This document shows positions 27,490-35,363 of a DNA stretch of 64,000 nt, in pieces. Where the stretch lies: positions 124,001 to 188,000 of the forward strand of contig CAVWAL010000001.1 of NCBI GenBank assembly GCA_963752935.1, written 5' to 3'. The first letter of the stretch is position 1, and every line of letters starts with the position of its first letter. Below the pieces are notes generated by a model that was not told where the DNA came from, did not search any database, and was given only the letters and a program-made list of their open reading frames with translations. The position numbers were made by a program, and so were the translations under genes. Source of the stretch: RI-153 sp963752935 (lineage in GTDB: Bacteria > Chloroflexota > Anaerolineae > Caldilineales > Caldilineaceae).

Positions 27490-28016
27490 GAAGCCTTGTG
27501 CACGTTTTGTTCCCGCCGGGTCCAGTTCAGGCGCGCCCAATGCACTTGGGGTTGGGGCATGCCAAGCGTACGAGATTTGCGCTGCCAAGATGCCACCGCT
27601 CCACAGATCCCCGGCAGGTTCGCCCCCAGTCTGAATCGCACCCCAACGCACTGGGGCTTCCATAATCTCTGGTAAGCCCTGTCGTGGGGAGCGGCAGATG
27701 TCCAAATTTGGCCTGACCAGAGAGACTGGCGCCGGTTGAGTCAGCTCTGGGTAGCTGCCCTGAGGCATATCAGAACCCAAAACTGGGTTCACCGCCGATC
27801 CGCAGGAATTGCAAATTTGAAGATACAAACGGCAAAGCAGGGTTACGACCGCCGATTGAGTGCGCAGCGTACGAAATTAAGGGAGCGGCTGCGTCGATCT
27901 CGTCGTTAGAAGCCGCTCGGGTTTCGATATGCCTCGCAGACTCGGCTACTCAACCGGCGCTAGTTCTGCCATGGTTAACCCAAATTTGGAGTTGCTGCCG
28001 GCCGTCCGTTTGTTGC
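27490..28016. other. Gene-poor stretch, content not recognised
   Basis: About 530 bases without a convincing gene. A minus-strand open frame starting at 27828 begins MYLQICNSCGSAVNP, with a CxxC pair, but it runs into the AlkA gene and has no clear ribosome-binding site; its composition is not convincing. The phrase GCACTTGGGG / GCACTGGGGC occurs twice. The stretch may hold decayed coding sequence. Confidence 0.3.
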
Positions 28017-28045
28017 TTGACACATCCCCTGTACTTATATAGTAT
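28017..28045 (+). promoter_or_regulatory. Sigma-70-type promoter
   Basis: TTGACA (28017-28022) is a perfect -35 box. A -10 element follows as TAGTAT (28040-28045, spacing 17) or TATAGT (28038-28043, spacing 15), in a locally AT-rich stretch about 110 bases upstream of the CoA-ligase-like gene. Confidence 0.6.
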
Positions 28046-28156
28046 GACAGAAAGCAAACCCACTACAACCTAATTGTTTTCTAAGCTGATCCACGTTGTA
28101 TTCCAAAGGCACCCCTGGAGGTGATCCTTGCTGGAAAGATCTCTCTTTTGAGCTCT

Positions 28157-29548
28157 ATGACGACGTATCGGACGATTTTGGGAATGGCGCGGGCATTACG
28201 ACGCTTGCGCCGCCGCGAAGCCTGGACGCGCCCACAGATCGAAGCGCATCAGGCGGCCGCATTGGCGCAGTTGCGCGCCCATGCCTACGCATGCTCTCCT
28301 TTTTACCAGAAACATCATTCAGGCCTGTTCGACCGTCCTCTTGAAGAACTTCCGGTTCTTACCAAAGTCATGTTGCACGAACACTTCGACGAAATCATCA
28401 CGGATCCGTCTGTCAAGCGCACGGCGGTAGCTGCCCATGTGCCGACCCTGGGCGGCGCCGAGCAGTTTCTCGACCGATACATCGTCAACACCACGTCGGG
28501 CACTACCGGCCGCCAAAACTATATCCTGTTCAATCGACAGGAATGGGCCACGGTATTGGCATCCTTTACGCGTTTCGAGCGGCACATCGGTTCCTTCTGG
28601 GGAACTGTGCTGCGACCCAAGATCGCGGTGGTGGCCTCTTCCACCCCCTGGCACATTTCGGCGCGCATCGGCATTACGGTTCGCAGTTCATGGCTGCCTA
28701 TGCTCCGTTTGGACGTGGGTGAACCGCTCGCTTCGATTGTGCAACAACTCAACGCCTGGCAGCCCCAGGTACTGGCTACTTATGCCTCGATGGCGGGCAT
28801 TTTGGCGGATGAACAGGTCGCCGGGCGGTTACAGATCGCGCCGCGCCGCATCGTTTGCTCTGCCGAGGTCCTGTCGTCTGCGCTGCGACAGCGGATCCAG
28901 GCAGCCTGGGGAGAGATCGTCTTCGATCAATATGGTGCCACCGAGGGAGGTACATTCGCGGTGGAATGCGAATCCCATTACCGCTCGGCGAGCGGCATAG
29001 GCGGGCACACACGCGGCCTGCATCTGTTCGAAGATCTCTTTGTGTTTGAAGTTGTTGATCATCAGAATCGCCCTGTACCGCCCGGCCAATATGGCGATAA
29101 GGTGTTGCTGACGGTGCTCTTTAACCGTAGCCAACCGTTGATCCGTTATGAATTGAGCGACAGCGTGCGGATGTCGGACAGACCCTGCTCGTGCGGCTGC
29201 GCCTTTGCACTCATCGACGATGTTCAGGGCCGTACAGAAGAAGTGTTGAGTTTCCCCAGCCGCACCGGTGGACAGGTTGCCGTCCATCCCGTCGTCTTCT
29301 ACCGAATCCTGGACGCCATACCCGTTAGCGGCTGGCAGGTTGTCCAAAATGGTGACATGTTATACCTGCGCCTCAGCGGTGATCCTGGTGGCATCAATGA
29401 GCCGTCGCTTGTCAATCGAGTGAAGCAAGCGCTTGAGCGGCAGAATGCCGTATCGCCTGCCATTGCCGTTGAATGGTTGGCAGGCGTGGAGCGCGGTACA
29501 ACCGGCAAAGCACCGCGCATCGTGCGCAGGAAGGTAAGTGCGCCGTAG
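28157..29548 (+). CDS. Phenylacetate-CoA ligase / CapK-like adenylate-forming enzyme
   Basis: 463 residues from the ATG at 28157. NTTSGTTGRQNYILF is the ATP-binding P-loop and QYGATEGG the second core motif; RYELSDSVRM holds the conserved Asp of the adenylation domain, and CSCG is a small cysteine pair. The family activates aryl or acyl acids as CoA thioesters or acts in polysaccharide assembly (CapK). GGAGG at 28117 overlaps a GTG at 28121, which is a possible earlier start. A strong promoter lies upstream. No aromatic-degradation genes are near, so the substrate is open. Confidence 0.78.
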   Translation: MTTYRTILGMARALRRLRRREAWTRPQIEAHQAAALAQLRAHAYACSPFYQKHHSGLFDRPLEELPVLTKVMLHEHFDEIITDPSVKRTAVAAHVPTLGGAEQFLDRYIVNTTSGTTGRQNYILFNRQEWATVLASFTRFERHIGSFWGTVLRPKIAVVASSTPWHISARIGITVRSSWLPMLRLDVGEPLASIVQQLNAWQPQVLATYASMAGILADEQVAGRLQIAPRRIVCSAEVLSSALRQRIQAAWGEIVFDQYGATEGGTFAVECESHYRSASGIGGHTRGLHLFEDLFVFEVVDHQNRPVPPGQYGDKVLLTVLFNRSQPLIRYELSDSVRMSDRPCSCGCAFALIDDVQGRTEEVLSFPSRTGGQVAVHPVVFYRILDAIPVSGWQVVQNGDMLYLRLSGDPGGINEPSLVNRVKQALERQNAVSPAIAVEWLAGVERGTTGKAPRIVRRKVSAP

Positions 29549-29712
29549 AGGTAGCACACGTGCCCGCTTTCACTTTGACGGGCTCAGTCGAGGCGATACG
29601 CCTTGCACAGCGCCGGGCCATTCAGCCGGCATTGGTCAAACTCATCGTTTCAAAGGAGCATCACTATAGGGTACGAACAGAGAATCAATTGTTCTATTCA
29701 AAGGAGAATCTT

Positions 29713-30480
29713 ATGGTACAGGCACGGTTGAACATCGTTCGTTTTCGCAAGTATTTTTTGGTGGTGGCTGTGGCGCTCGGTCTGCTGGTTATGCTGCTGA
29801 CTGTCACCGCGCAGCAACTCAGCTCGCAGGGGAATGGCGCCAAAGAGGTAGGTGTGGGTGCGCCGGGCTTAGGCGCCTATCAGTTCGCCGGGCGAATTGA
29901 TCAAGATGGTTTGCAGTTTGCCGGGTACGGCTATTTGTATGACGTTCAGGGGTTGACCCCCCAGCAGTTATTTTCCGATCCCCTCAACTCCTCGGAAACC
30001 ACGGCGCACTTCACCTACTATGCCACGGCGGCATTGTCCTCACGCGCGGTTATCACCGATGCCGTGCGCAGTATCTTTGCCCTCAATTCGACGGGCGAGA
30101 TCACCTTCTATTATCAGGACACGCCTGCGGGGTCCTTTGACGATCCACAATCCTTCAAAAAGGGTACACCCATTACGACCGCTTCTGTTCGTTTGCAAGA
30201 TATCCTGAATGTACAGGGGCCCAATCGTGGCATCGCCGTCAGCAACGGTGAGTTTACCGTTTCGGCCGCCACACCCTTCACATTGGGTGCCGATACGGTT
30301 CGCTTTGGCCGTTCGGGCATAGTCTACCAGATATCGACCTTTGGAGAGGGCCTGCGAACCGATCCGTTTATTCCCCAGTCATCGGTACTGCTGGCGGGAA
30401 ACGCAGTCAACTCGGGATTCCAGCAAACGTTTTTGCCCAATTTGGCAAATCAAAGTACGCCTTATGGAGAGGTCAAGTAA
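29713..30480 (+). CDS. Secreted or membrane-anchored protein of unknown function
   Basis: 255 residues from ATG at 29713, chosen for AAAGGAG eight bases upstream and because a signal/anchor segment (YFLVVAVALGLLVMLLTV) then follows a basic N-terminus (RLNIVRFRK). The mature part is Gly/Ser/Thr rich, with phrases such as YQFAGRIDQDGLQFAGYGY and FTYYATAALSSRAVI and no motif I recognise. A TTCAAAGGAG sequence also occurs 50 bases earlier without a suitable start codon. A strong hairpin follows the stop. Function unknown. Confidence 0.75.
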   Translation: MVQARLNIVRFRKYFLVVAVALGLLVMLLTVTAQQLSSQGNGAKEVGVGAPGLGAYQFAGRIDQDGLQFAGYGYLYDVQGLTPQQLFSDPLNSSETTAHFTYYATAALSSRAVITDAVRSIFALNSTGEITFYYQDTPAGSFDDPQSFKKGTPITTASVRLQDILNVQGPNRGIAVSNGEFTVSAATPFTLGADTVRFGRSGIVYQISTFGEGLRTDPFIPQSSVLLAGNAVNSGFQQTFLPNLANQSTPYGEVK

Positions 30481-30494
30481 GGACCAGATCCATG

Positions 30495-30530
30495 GCGAGT
30501 GGGTACGGCCGCCGGCTCGTACCCACTCGC
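30495..30530 (+). terminator. Terminator hairpin
   Basis: Arms GCGAGTGGGTACG (30495-30507) and CGTACCCACTCGC (30518-30530), ten-base loop, followed by TTTCC. It begins 14 bases after the stop of the secreted protein. Confidence 0.75.
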
Positions 30531-30594
30531 TTTCCAATCTTTCGTTGATTCCCAGATTCGTTCTACCCTCCCCTCCATCGCGCCCATTTTTGTC

Positions 30595-30631
30595 TTTGAG
30601 AAGCCCTGCCAGCTTCCCAGGGCTTCTCAAA
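30595..30631. terminator. Second hairpin
   Basis: Arms TTTGAGAAGCCCTG (30595-30608) and CAGGGCTTCTCAAA (30618-30631) with a nine-base loop. The A and T runs at its ends make it a possible bidirectional terminator; it insulates the AT-rich gene that follows. Confidence 0.65.
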
Positions 30632-30828
30632 AGTTAAGTCCACCAGCACGGTGTACCGGTTCAAGCCGGGAGAAACTCGCGAGTTTCTTAGGAGTCAGAT
30701 TGGATGCATGATCGGCTGCTCTCTGAAAACGGCTTCTCGGTGATCGACTCCGATGAAACCGATTTGGAGTTGAAAACCCAGCCGCTTACAACCAAAGCAT
30801 AGAGGCAGAATTAGGAGACAAAATAATC
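30632..30828. other. Region upstream of the arr-like gene
   Basis: About 200 bases without a gene. Composition falls towards AT on approach to the arr-like gene; TTAGGAG precedes its ATG. A GTTAAGT at 30633-30639 fits the short consensus of an integron cassette end, but seven bases are easily met by chance. No clear promoter. Confidence 0.35.
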
Positions 30829-31572
30829 ATGGAGTTCAACCCAAACAACAACGTTGTGAAGCTCTGTCTTCAAGGCATGAGCATGGAAGAAAAAGGCAAA
30901 CCTGAAGAAGCAAGCAAACTATTTCTTCAAGCCTGGAACGAAGCGACACACGACTTTGAAAGATTTATTGCGGCTCATTTTGTAGCCCGACATCAAACAA
31001 ATGTGTCCGATAAATTAAAATGGCTCGAAACGGCTTTGCAGTTTGCACTAAAAACAGATGATGACACGGTTAAGAGTGCGTTCCCTTCGCTATATTCAAA
31101 CATTGCCAAATGCTATGAGGACTTAGGCGACCCTGACAAGGCAAAAATGAATGATGAATTAGCAACTTCGTTTAAGGATACGCCCTTCGACAAAGGCCCT
31201 TTTTATCATGGGACAAAAGCAGATTTGCAGGTTGGTGATTTGCTGACAGCAGGGGGCAGTTCTAATTACAAACCTGAACTCAAAATGAATCACATCTATT
31301 TCACAGCCCTTGTTAATGGGGCGGGACTGGCCGCTGCATTAGCCAAAGGCGATGGACGTGAACGTGTCTATATCGTGGAACCGACAGGCGGTTTTGAAAA
31401 TGACCCGAATGTTACAGACCAAAAATTTCCCGGCAATCCGACACGCTCATATCGCTCCCAAGCGCCGTTGAAAATCGTTGGCGAAGTAACAGATTGGGTG
31501 AGACAAACACCTGAGGACCTTCAAAAATGGCGTGAAAGATTGGCCAACAACAAAGGAGAGATTATCAATTGA
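30829..31572 (+). CDS. arr: Rifampin ADP-ribosyltransferase-like protein with TPR-like N-terminus
   Basis: 247 residues. Residues 124-235 match Arr, which inactivates rifamycins by ADP-ribosylation: FYHGTKADLQVGD (His127), NHIYFTA (Tyr157), VEPTGGFENDPN (Asp192 region), KFPGNPTRSYRS and VGEVTDW. Residues 1-115 are an added helical part with two TPR-like repeats (GKPEEASKLFLQAW and NIAKCYEDLGDPDKAK), absent from the short Arr of mycobacteria and integrons. The gene is visibly more AT-rich, with AAA/TTT codons unlike its neighbours, which suggests recent transfer. It is followed by an integrase remnant on the other strand. The N-terminal part may change target or regulation. Confidence 0.88.
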   Translation: MEFNPNNNVVKLCLQGMSMEEKGKPEEASKLFLQAWNEATHDFERFIAAHFVARHQTNVSDKLKWLETALQFALKTDDDTVKSAFPSLYSNIAKCYEDLGDPDKAKMNDELATSFKDTPFDKGPFYHGTKADLQVGDLLTAGGSSNYKPELKMNHIYFTALVNGAGLAAALAKGDGRERVYIVEPTGGFENDPNVTDQKFPGNPTRSYRSQAPLKIVGEVTDWVRQTPEDLQKWRERLANNKGEIIN

Positions 31573-31614
31573 TTCCTCAGATGCCCATACATCACTCATA
31601 AAACAAGGAACCGC

Positions 31615-31630
31615 TAACAAACGCATCAAC
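31615..31630. other. Possible attC (integron recombination site) half
   Basis: TAACAAACGCATCAAC, 42 bases after the arr-like stop, looks like the first half of a Vibrio-type attC repeat, which begins TAACAAACGC. No matching second half is present; the sequence runs directly into the integrase fragment. The resemblance is from memory of the family and short, so it is only suggestive. Confidence 0.25.
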
Positions 31631-31650
31631 ATGGATTGAGGATCTCCCCA

Positions 31651-32079
31651 GCGGGTCTGCGCTCCCTTCACGAATAACGTTACCGGCCCACTCTCCCCGT
31701 TGGGCCGCACATCGCGCCGTTTGAGCGCGCATACTTCTGAGACTCTGCCGGCGCTGGCATAGAGCAACCGGAGCAGCACCTTATCCCGCACCTTCCCGGT
31801 CAGGGCGATCATGCTGTGCACCTCGGCCTCAGTGAGGATGCGTTCGGTCAGCGTGTTCTTGACCTTTGGCGCGTTCAGGGCGGCGCCCACGTTGAACTGC
31901 AAGTAGCCCAGCTTCTGGCCAAAGGCGAGCAGGCTCTTCATGGCGTTGATCTTCCGCCTGGCGCTGTTGGGGCGCAGATGGGTCAGCGAGTCGGCAAACG
32001 ACTGCAGATCGTCGAGGGTGATGCCGGCCAGCGGTTTGTTGTCCACGTGGTCGAGCAGACGCTCAACGTCGGCAGATCG
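31651..32079 (-). pseudogene. Tyrosine recombinase remnant (N-terminal half)
   Basis: Reading leftward from 32079: a core-binding SAM-like domain (ADVERLLDHV..., LTHLRPNSARRKINAMKSLL) and the start of the catalytic domain with the first active-site arginine in LLYASAGRVSEVCALKRRDV, up to VTLFVKGAQTR at 31651. A stop precedes the fragment and the remaining catalytic residues (HxxRH, Tyr) are missing, so it is broken at both ends. Its left end meets the segment carrying the arr-like gene. Another recombinase fragment carrying the C-terminal half lies at 61.3 kb on the opposite strand. Confidence 0.8.
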
Positions 32080-32231
32080 TCAGAAAAAGAATACATAGAG
32101 GATGTACAAAATCGAAGTGAGGGCCACGAGTTTTGCCTGCCTCCTCGAAACTATTTTGGACGGGATGCCGTAGTGCATCATCAGAAGATAATCTCACCGG
32201 CCAAAACAAACATCTACAATGGAGGATCACC

Positions 32232-33752
32232 TTGCTCATGCTGACTCGACACCACCAGGCATCACTCCTTGTCCTTGTCGCCTTACTCATTCTACTGGGC
32301 GGATGCACAGTGCCTGTGCCAGTCATTCCGTCCGACACTGCGGATGCCACACTCCCCACCGATCCTATTCCTTCCGCCGATCTCGTTCTCTCCAATGTAA
32401 ACATCGTCAACGTCGAAGACGGCACGGTCCTTTCCGATCGGATGATATTCATCAAAGAGGGCATCATCGAAAAGATCCAACCTTCTGCGCCGGTTGATGA
32501 GGGTTCCGCGGCGCAAATCATCGACGGCGACGGGGCCTGGGTCATCCCTGGCCTCTGGGATATGCACGCTCATCTGCGTGCAGACGGGCTGCCCCCCGAA
32601 CTCACCACCGATTGGCAGATGCCCCTTCTCCTGGCCCACGGCGTGACGGGTGTGCGCGATATGGCCTCGGACTGTGATAACCCAGAAGAGCAAGGGCCGG
32701 TTTGCTTCCAGCAGATGAGCGAGTGGCGAGCGCAGATCGAAAGTGGCGAACTGCTTGGCCCTCGGCTGGTGGCGCTCAGCAGCTTCCCTCTCAATCCACC
32801 CTGGGGATACGAAGTGACCGAGGAACAGGCTCGCGGCATGGTCGCGGCCCTGAAGGAAATGGGCATTGAAAACCTCAAGATCTACGATCGGCTCTCTCCC
32901 CAGGCTTTGGCGTGGTTCATGGACGCGGCACAGAGCGAGGGGCTTGAAGGCTGGGGACACGTGCCCATTCGGGTCACGGCGGCGCAGGCTTCGAATGCAG
33001 GTATGCGCAGCATCGAACATGCGCGTGACTTTCTCTTCGATTGCTACCCGGGGACGGAGGAGTTTCGCAGCAATGCCATGTCTTCCAGTCCCACCCCGGC
33101 ACAGATGCGCGAAATGGTGAGCCAGCACGATGAGGCCATGTGCCGTGAGATCTTTCAAACCCTGAAGGAAAACGACACTTACTACACCCCCACCCATGTG
33201 ACCCGACGAATGGAAGCCATGGCGGATGACGCAGAATTTCGCAGCGACCCGCGCCTGAAATTTATCTTCCCGGCTCTGCAAGAAGCGTGGGCGCGGGACG
33301 CGGATCGGGTCGTCGCCGTCGACCCGACTGCCGAAGGCAGACAGAGCTTCATGGACTTCTACGAAAAGGGGCTGGAGATCACGGGTGCAGCCCACGCGGC
33401 AGGCGTCACGATTCTGCTCGGGACCGACAGCGGCGACACTTTTGTCTTCCCCGGTTCGGCCGTTCATGACGAACTAGGTGAACTCGTCAAGGCGGGCCTC
33501 TCTCCGGCAGAAGCCCTGCGTGCGGCAACCATCAATGGGGCGCAACTGCTGGGGTTGACCGACGACTTTGGCAGCGTCGCCGAAGGAAAGCGTGCGGACC
33601 TGGTGCTGCTTTCCCAAAATCCTCTGGAAGAGATTGGCAACGTGCGCGAGATCCGGGCAGTGATATTTGACGGTCGTTATCTCGATCGCGAAAAACTCGA
33701 CGAGCTTCTTTCCCTGGCGGAAGAAACTGCTGTGACTGCTCTAAAGGAGTGA
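32232..33752 (+). CDS. Lipoprotein amidohydrolase
   Basis: 506 residues from the TTG at 32232, which has GGAGG six bases upstream; the ATG at 32238 is the alternative. An export signal ends in the lipobox LLGGC, so the protein is probably anchored outside the membrane. The amidohydrolase fold shows DMHAHLRAD (metal site), SIEHARDF, LLGTDSGDTFVFPG (C-terminal metal Asp) and the closing EGKRADLVLLSQNPL of imidazolonepropionase-like members. It could hydrolyse a cyclic amide, dipeptide or lactone at the cell surface. A hairpin follows the stop. Confidence 0.87.
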   Translation: MLMLTRHHQASLLVLVALLILLGGCTVPVPVIPSDTADATLPTDPIPSADLVLSNVNIVNVEDGTVLSDRMIFIKEGIIEKIQPSAPVDEGSAAQIIDGDGAWVIPGLWDMHAHLRADGLPPELTTDWQMPLLLAHGVTGVRDMASDCDNPEEQGPVCFQQMSEWRAQIESGELLGPRLVALSSFPLNPPWGYEVTEEQARGMVAALKEMGIENLKIYDRLSPQALAWFMDAAQSEGLEGWGHVPIRVTAAQASNAGMRSIEHARDFLFDCYPGTEEFRSNAMSSSPTPAQMREMVSQHDEAMCREIFQTLKENDTYYTPTHVTRRMEAMADDAEFRSDPRLKFIFPALQEAWARDADRVVAVDPTAEGRQSFMDFYEKGLEITGAAHAAGVTILLGTDSGDTFVFPGSAVHDELGELVKAGLSPAEALRAATINGAQLLGLTDDFGSVAEGKRADLVLLSQNPLEEIGNVREIRAVIFDGRYLDREKLDELLSLAEETAVTALKE

Positions 33753-33759
33753 TAGCAGC

Positions 33760-33813
33760 GAGCTCCTTAAGATCAACGCGCCTGGTTGTGGGCGTATTTA
33801 TCTTGAGGAGCTC
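33760..33813 (+). terminator. Terminator-like hairpin after the amidohydrolase
   Basis: GAGCTCCTTAAGAT (33760-33773) pairs with ATCTTGAGGAGCTC (33800-33813) with one G-T pair. It starts eight bases past the stop. From 33814 to 34023 nothing further is recognised. Confidence 0.55.
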
Positions 33814-34023
33814 ACAGTAGCTATTCAGGTGCAATGCGCTGGCCGCAATCTGAGACGAATTCCAGGTGTTCTCGTGGCCGGGCGTGAAACCATCCTCGTG
33901 GTCGATGTAGACACATTATAGAACCGCGGTCACCGATTTCAGCCTTGTGGTCAGCGAACGCAACCAGACCCAGGAGGAACGGGGATGGTGTCATAGCTTT
34001 CTATGCACTACGCGTGCCTGTTG

Positions 34024-34089
34024 AGGTGCGACGCATTGGTCAGGGAAACCTCAGCAATTCGATGAGGATATGGCCAATGCGTGGCACCT
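34024..34089 (-). terminator. Hairpin downstream of the RraA-like gene
   Basis: AGGTGC-G-ACGCATTGG (34024-34039) pairs with CCAATGCGT-G-GCACCT (34074-34089), one central mismatch. It is 43 bases beyond the 3' end of the minus-strand RraA-like gene, converging with the amidohydrolase. Confidence 0.5.
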
Positions 34090-34131
34090 GAAGTTGAAGT
34101 CAGTGGTCATGGCAAGGGAAAACTGCATGGC

Positions 34132-34878
34132 TCAGAATTGACTGTAATAGGCTTCCACCGCTTCAAAATCGACGGTTTCGTCGTGTTCTTTGCCTAGGCG
34201 GTCGTAGAGACGGCGACGGGCGTGCATGTCTGCGATCAACACCGCGCGTGCATGGACTGCTACTTCGGCGGCCACCTCGATGGGCACCACGATCACGCCG
34301 TCGTCGTCGCAGCCCACGATGTCACCTGGGCGTACCTGTGCCCCACCGCAGCCTACGGGAACCTGGAGTTCGGCCACCATGATGCGACCGGGGATGATCG
34401 TGCGTCCACGTGCACGCGAACAGATCGGCGTCTGCTGCAGCGCAACTTCCGCAGTGTCGCGGCAGTACCCATCCGTGACGATGCCTACGGCGCCGTTGGC
34501 GATCACATTCAGGCTGTTCGCCGACCCCCAAAAGCCTACCTCTTTGGCGCCACCCGTACTGGTGATCACGACATGCCCTGGTTTGATCAGGTCGTTGATC
34601 CCCTGGTTGCCCACCTCTTTAAACCAAATGCCGTGTGCATTGACAATGTCTTCGGTGGTATCCAGCTTCCACATGGGTCGGTTGGATGGGACACAACGCA
34701 TGGTCAGGGCAGGTCCCCAGAACTTCATACCGAGCCAGAGTGGACGGATCTCGGGCGACATCAGGCCAATATCGAAATAGCCAATGCCATCGAGCGCGTC
34801 GGCAACATCTACGACGCGCAGGTATTTATAGAGTTTGGCAACTTCAAAGGGATCGATTCTGGTTGCTTCGCCAGCCAT
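34132..34878 (-). CDS. RraA family protein (HMG aldolase / dimethylmenaquinone methyltransferase-like)
   Basis: 248 residues. IVTDGYCRDTAEV carries the conserved Arg-Asp pair and GDIVGCDDDGVIVVP the metal-site region of class II pyruvate aldolases such as 4-hydroxy-4-methyl-2-oxoglutarate aldolase; the same fold includes RraA, the RNase E inhibitor. In sugar-acid clusters these proteins act as aldolases or dehydratases. It reads in the same direction as the GH63, SDR and dehydrogenase genes upstream, though a broken gene on the other strand lies between. AGGAG precedes the ATG. Confidence 0.85.
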   Translation of the reverse strand: MAGEATRIDPFEVAKLYKYLRVVDVADALDGIGYFDIGLMSPEIRPLWLGMKFWGPALTMRCVPSNRPMWKLDTTEDIVNAHGIWFKEVGNQGINDLIKPGHVVITSTGGAKEVGFWGSANSLNVIANGAVGIVTDGYCRDTAEVALQQTPICSRARGRTIIPGRIMVAELQVPVGCGGAQVRPGDIVGCDDDGVIVVPIEVAAEVAVHARAVLIADMHARRRLYDRLGKEHDETVDFEAVEAYYSQF

Positions 34879-34980
34879 CAGTAACTCCTATCATCTGTGT
34901 GGGGAAAGTCGCTAGAATGGGAAAGATGAACATGTAAACAGTTACAACCCCAGCATATGGAATTCTGTGTATCTGTCAAC

Positions 34981-35350
34981 ACGCGTTTGGCGAAGCTGAA
35001 AAGCGAAAGGAAGAAATAGTCCTCGATAGCACACGCAACTTGATCGACGCCGCCAGGCACGCCGGTGTAGGCCACTTCATCTACGTCTCGGTGCTGGGCA
35101 GCGCCCCCGGCCATCCCCATCCGCTGTTCAACGCCAAAGGAGAGAGTGAAGTAGCACTCAAAGAGAGCGGGATGACCTACACCATTTTCAACCCCGACGC
35201 CTTCATGGAGATCTGGATCGGCGCCATCGTCGGCATTCCCCTGCAAGCCGGTCAGCCAGTGACACTGGTGGGCAAAATCGACTCGAGTTCATCGAGGCCG
35301 TGCCCAACAACTATGCCTCTTTTCTATTGCGACTCTCGTTTTTCTAGCCT
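34981..35350 (+). pseudogene. NmrA-like NAD(P)-binding protein remnant
   Basis: An in-frame piece reads STRNLIDAARHAGVGHFIYV, then KGESEVALKESGMTYTIFNP and QAGQPVTLVGKID, matching the middle of NmrA-like/atypical SDR proteins (quinone oxidoreductase 2 type). The cofactor-binding N-terminus is absent, and after about 35280 the likeness moves to another frame (EFIEAVPNNYASFLLRLS) and stops near 35350. Missing ends and a frameshift mark it as decayed. It lies between two minus-strand genes. Confidence 0.65.
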
Positions 35351-35363
35351 GATATGTTCATTG

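Noticed and set aside
30633..30639. GTTAAGT as an upstream attC end
   Set aside because: Seven bases matching a degenerate consensus occur often by chance, and no inverse core site lies nearby.
32292..33467. Open frame antisense to the amidohydrolase
   Set aside because: No recognisable family, and the plus-strand gene has signal peptide, lipobox and metal motifs.
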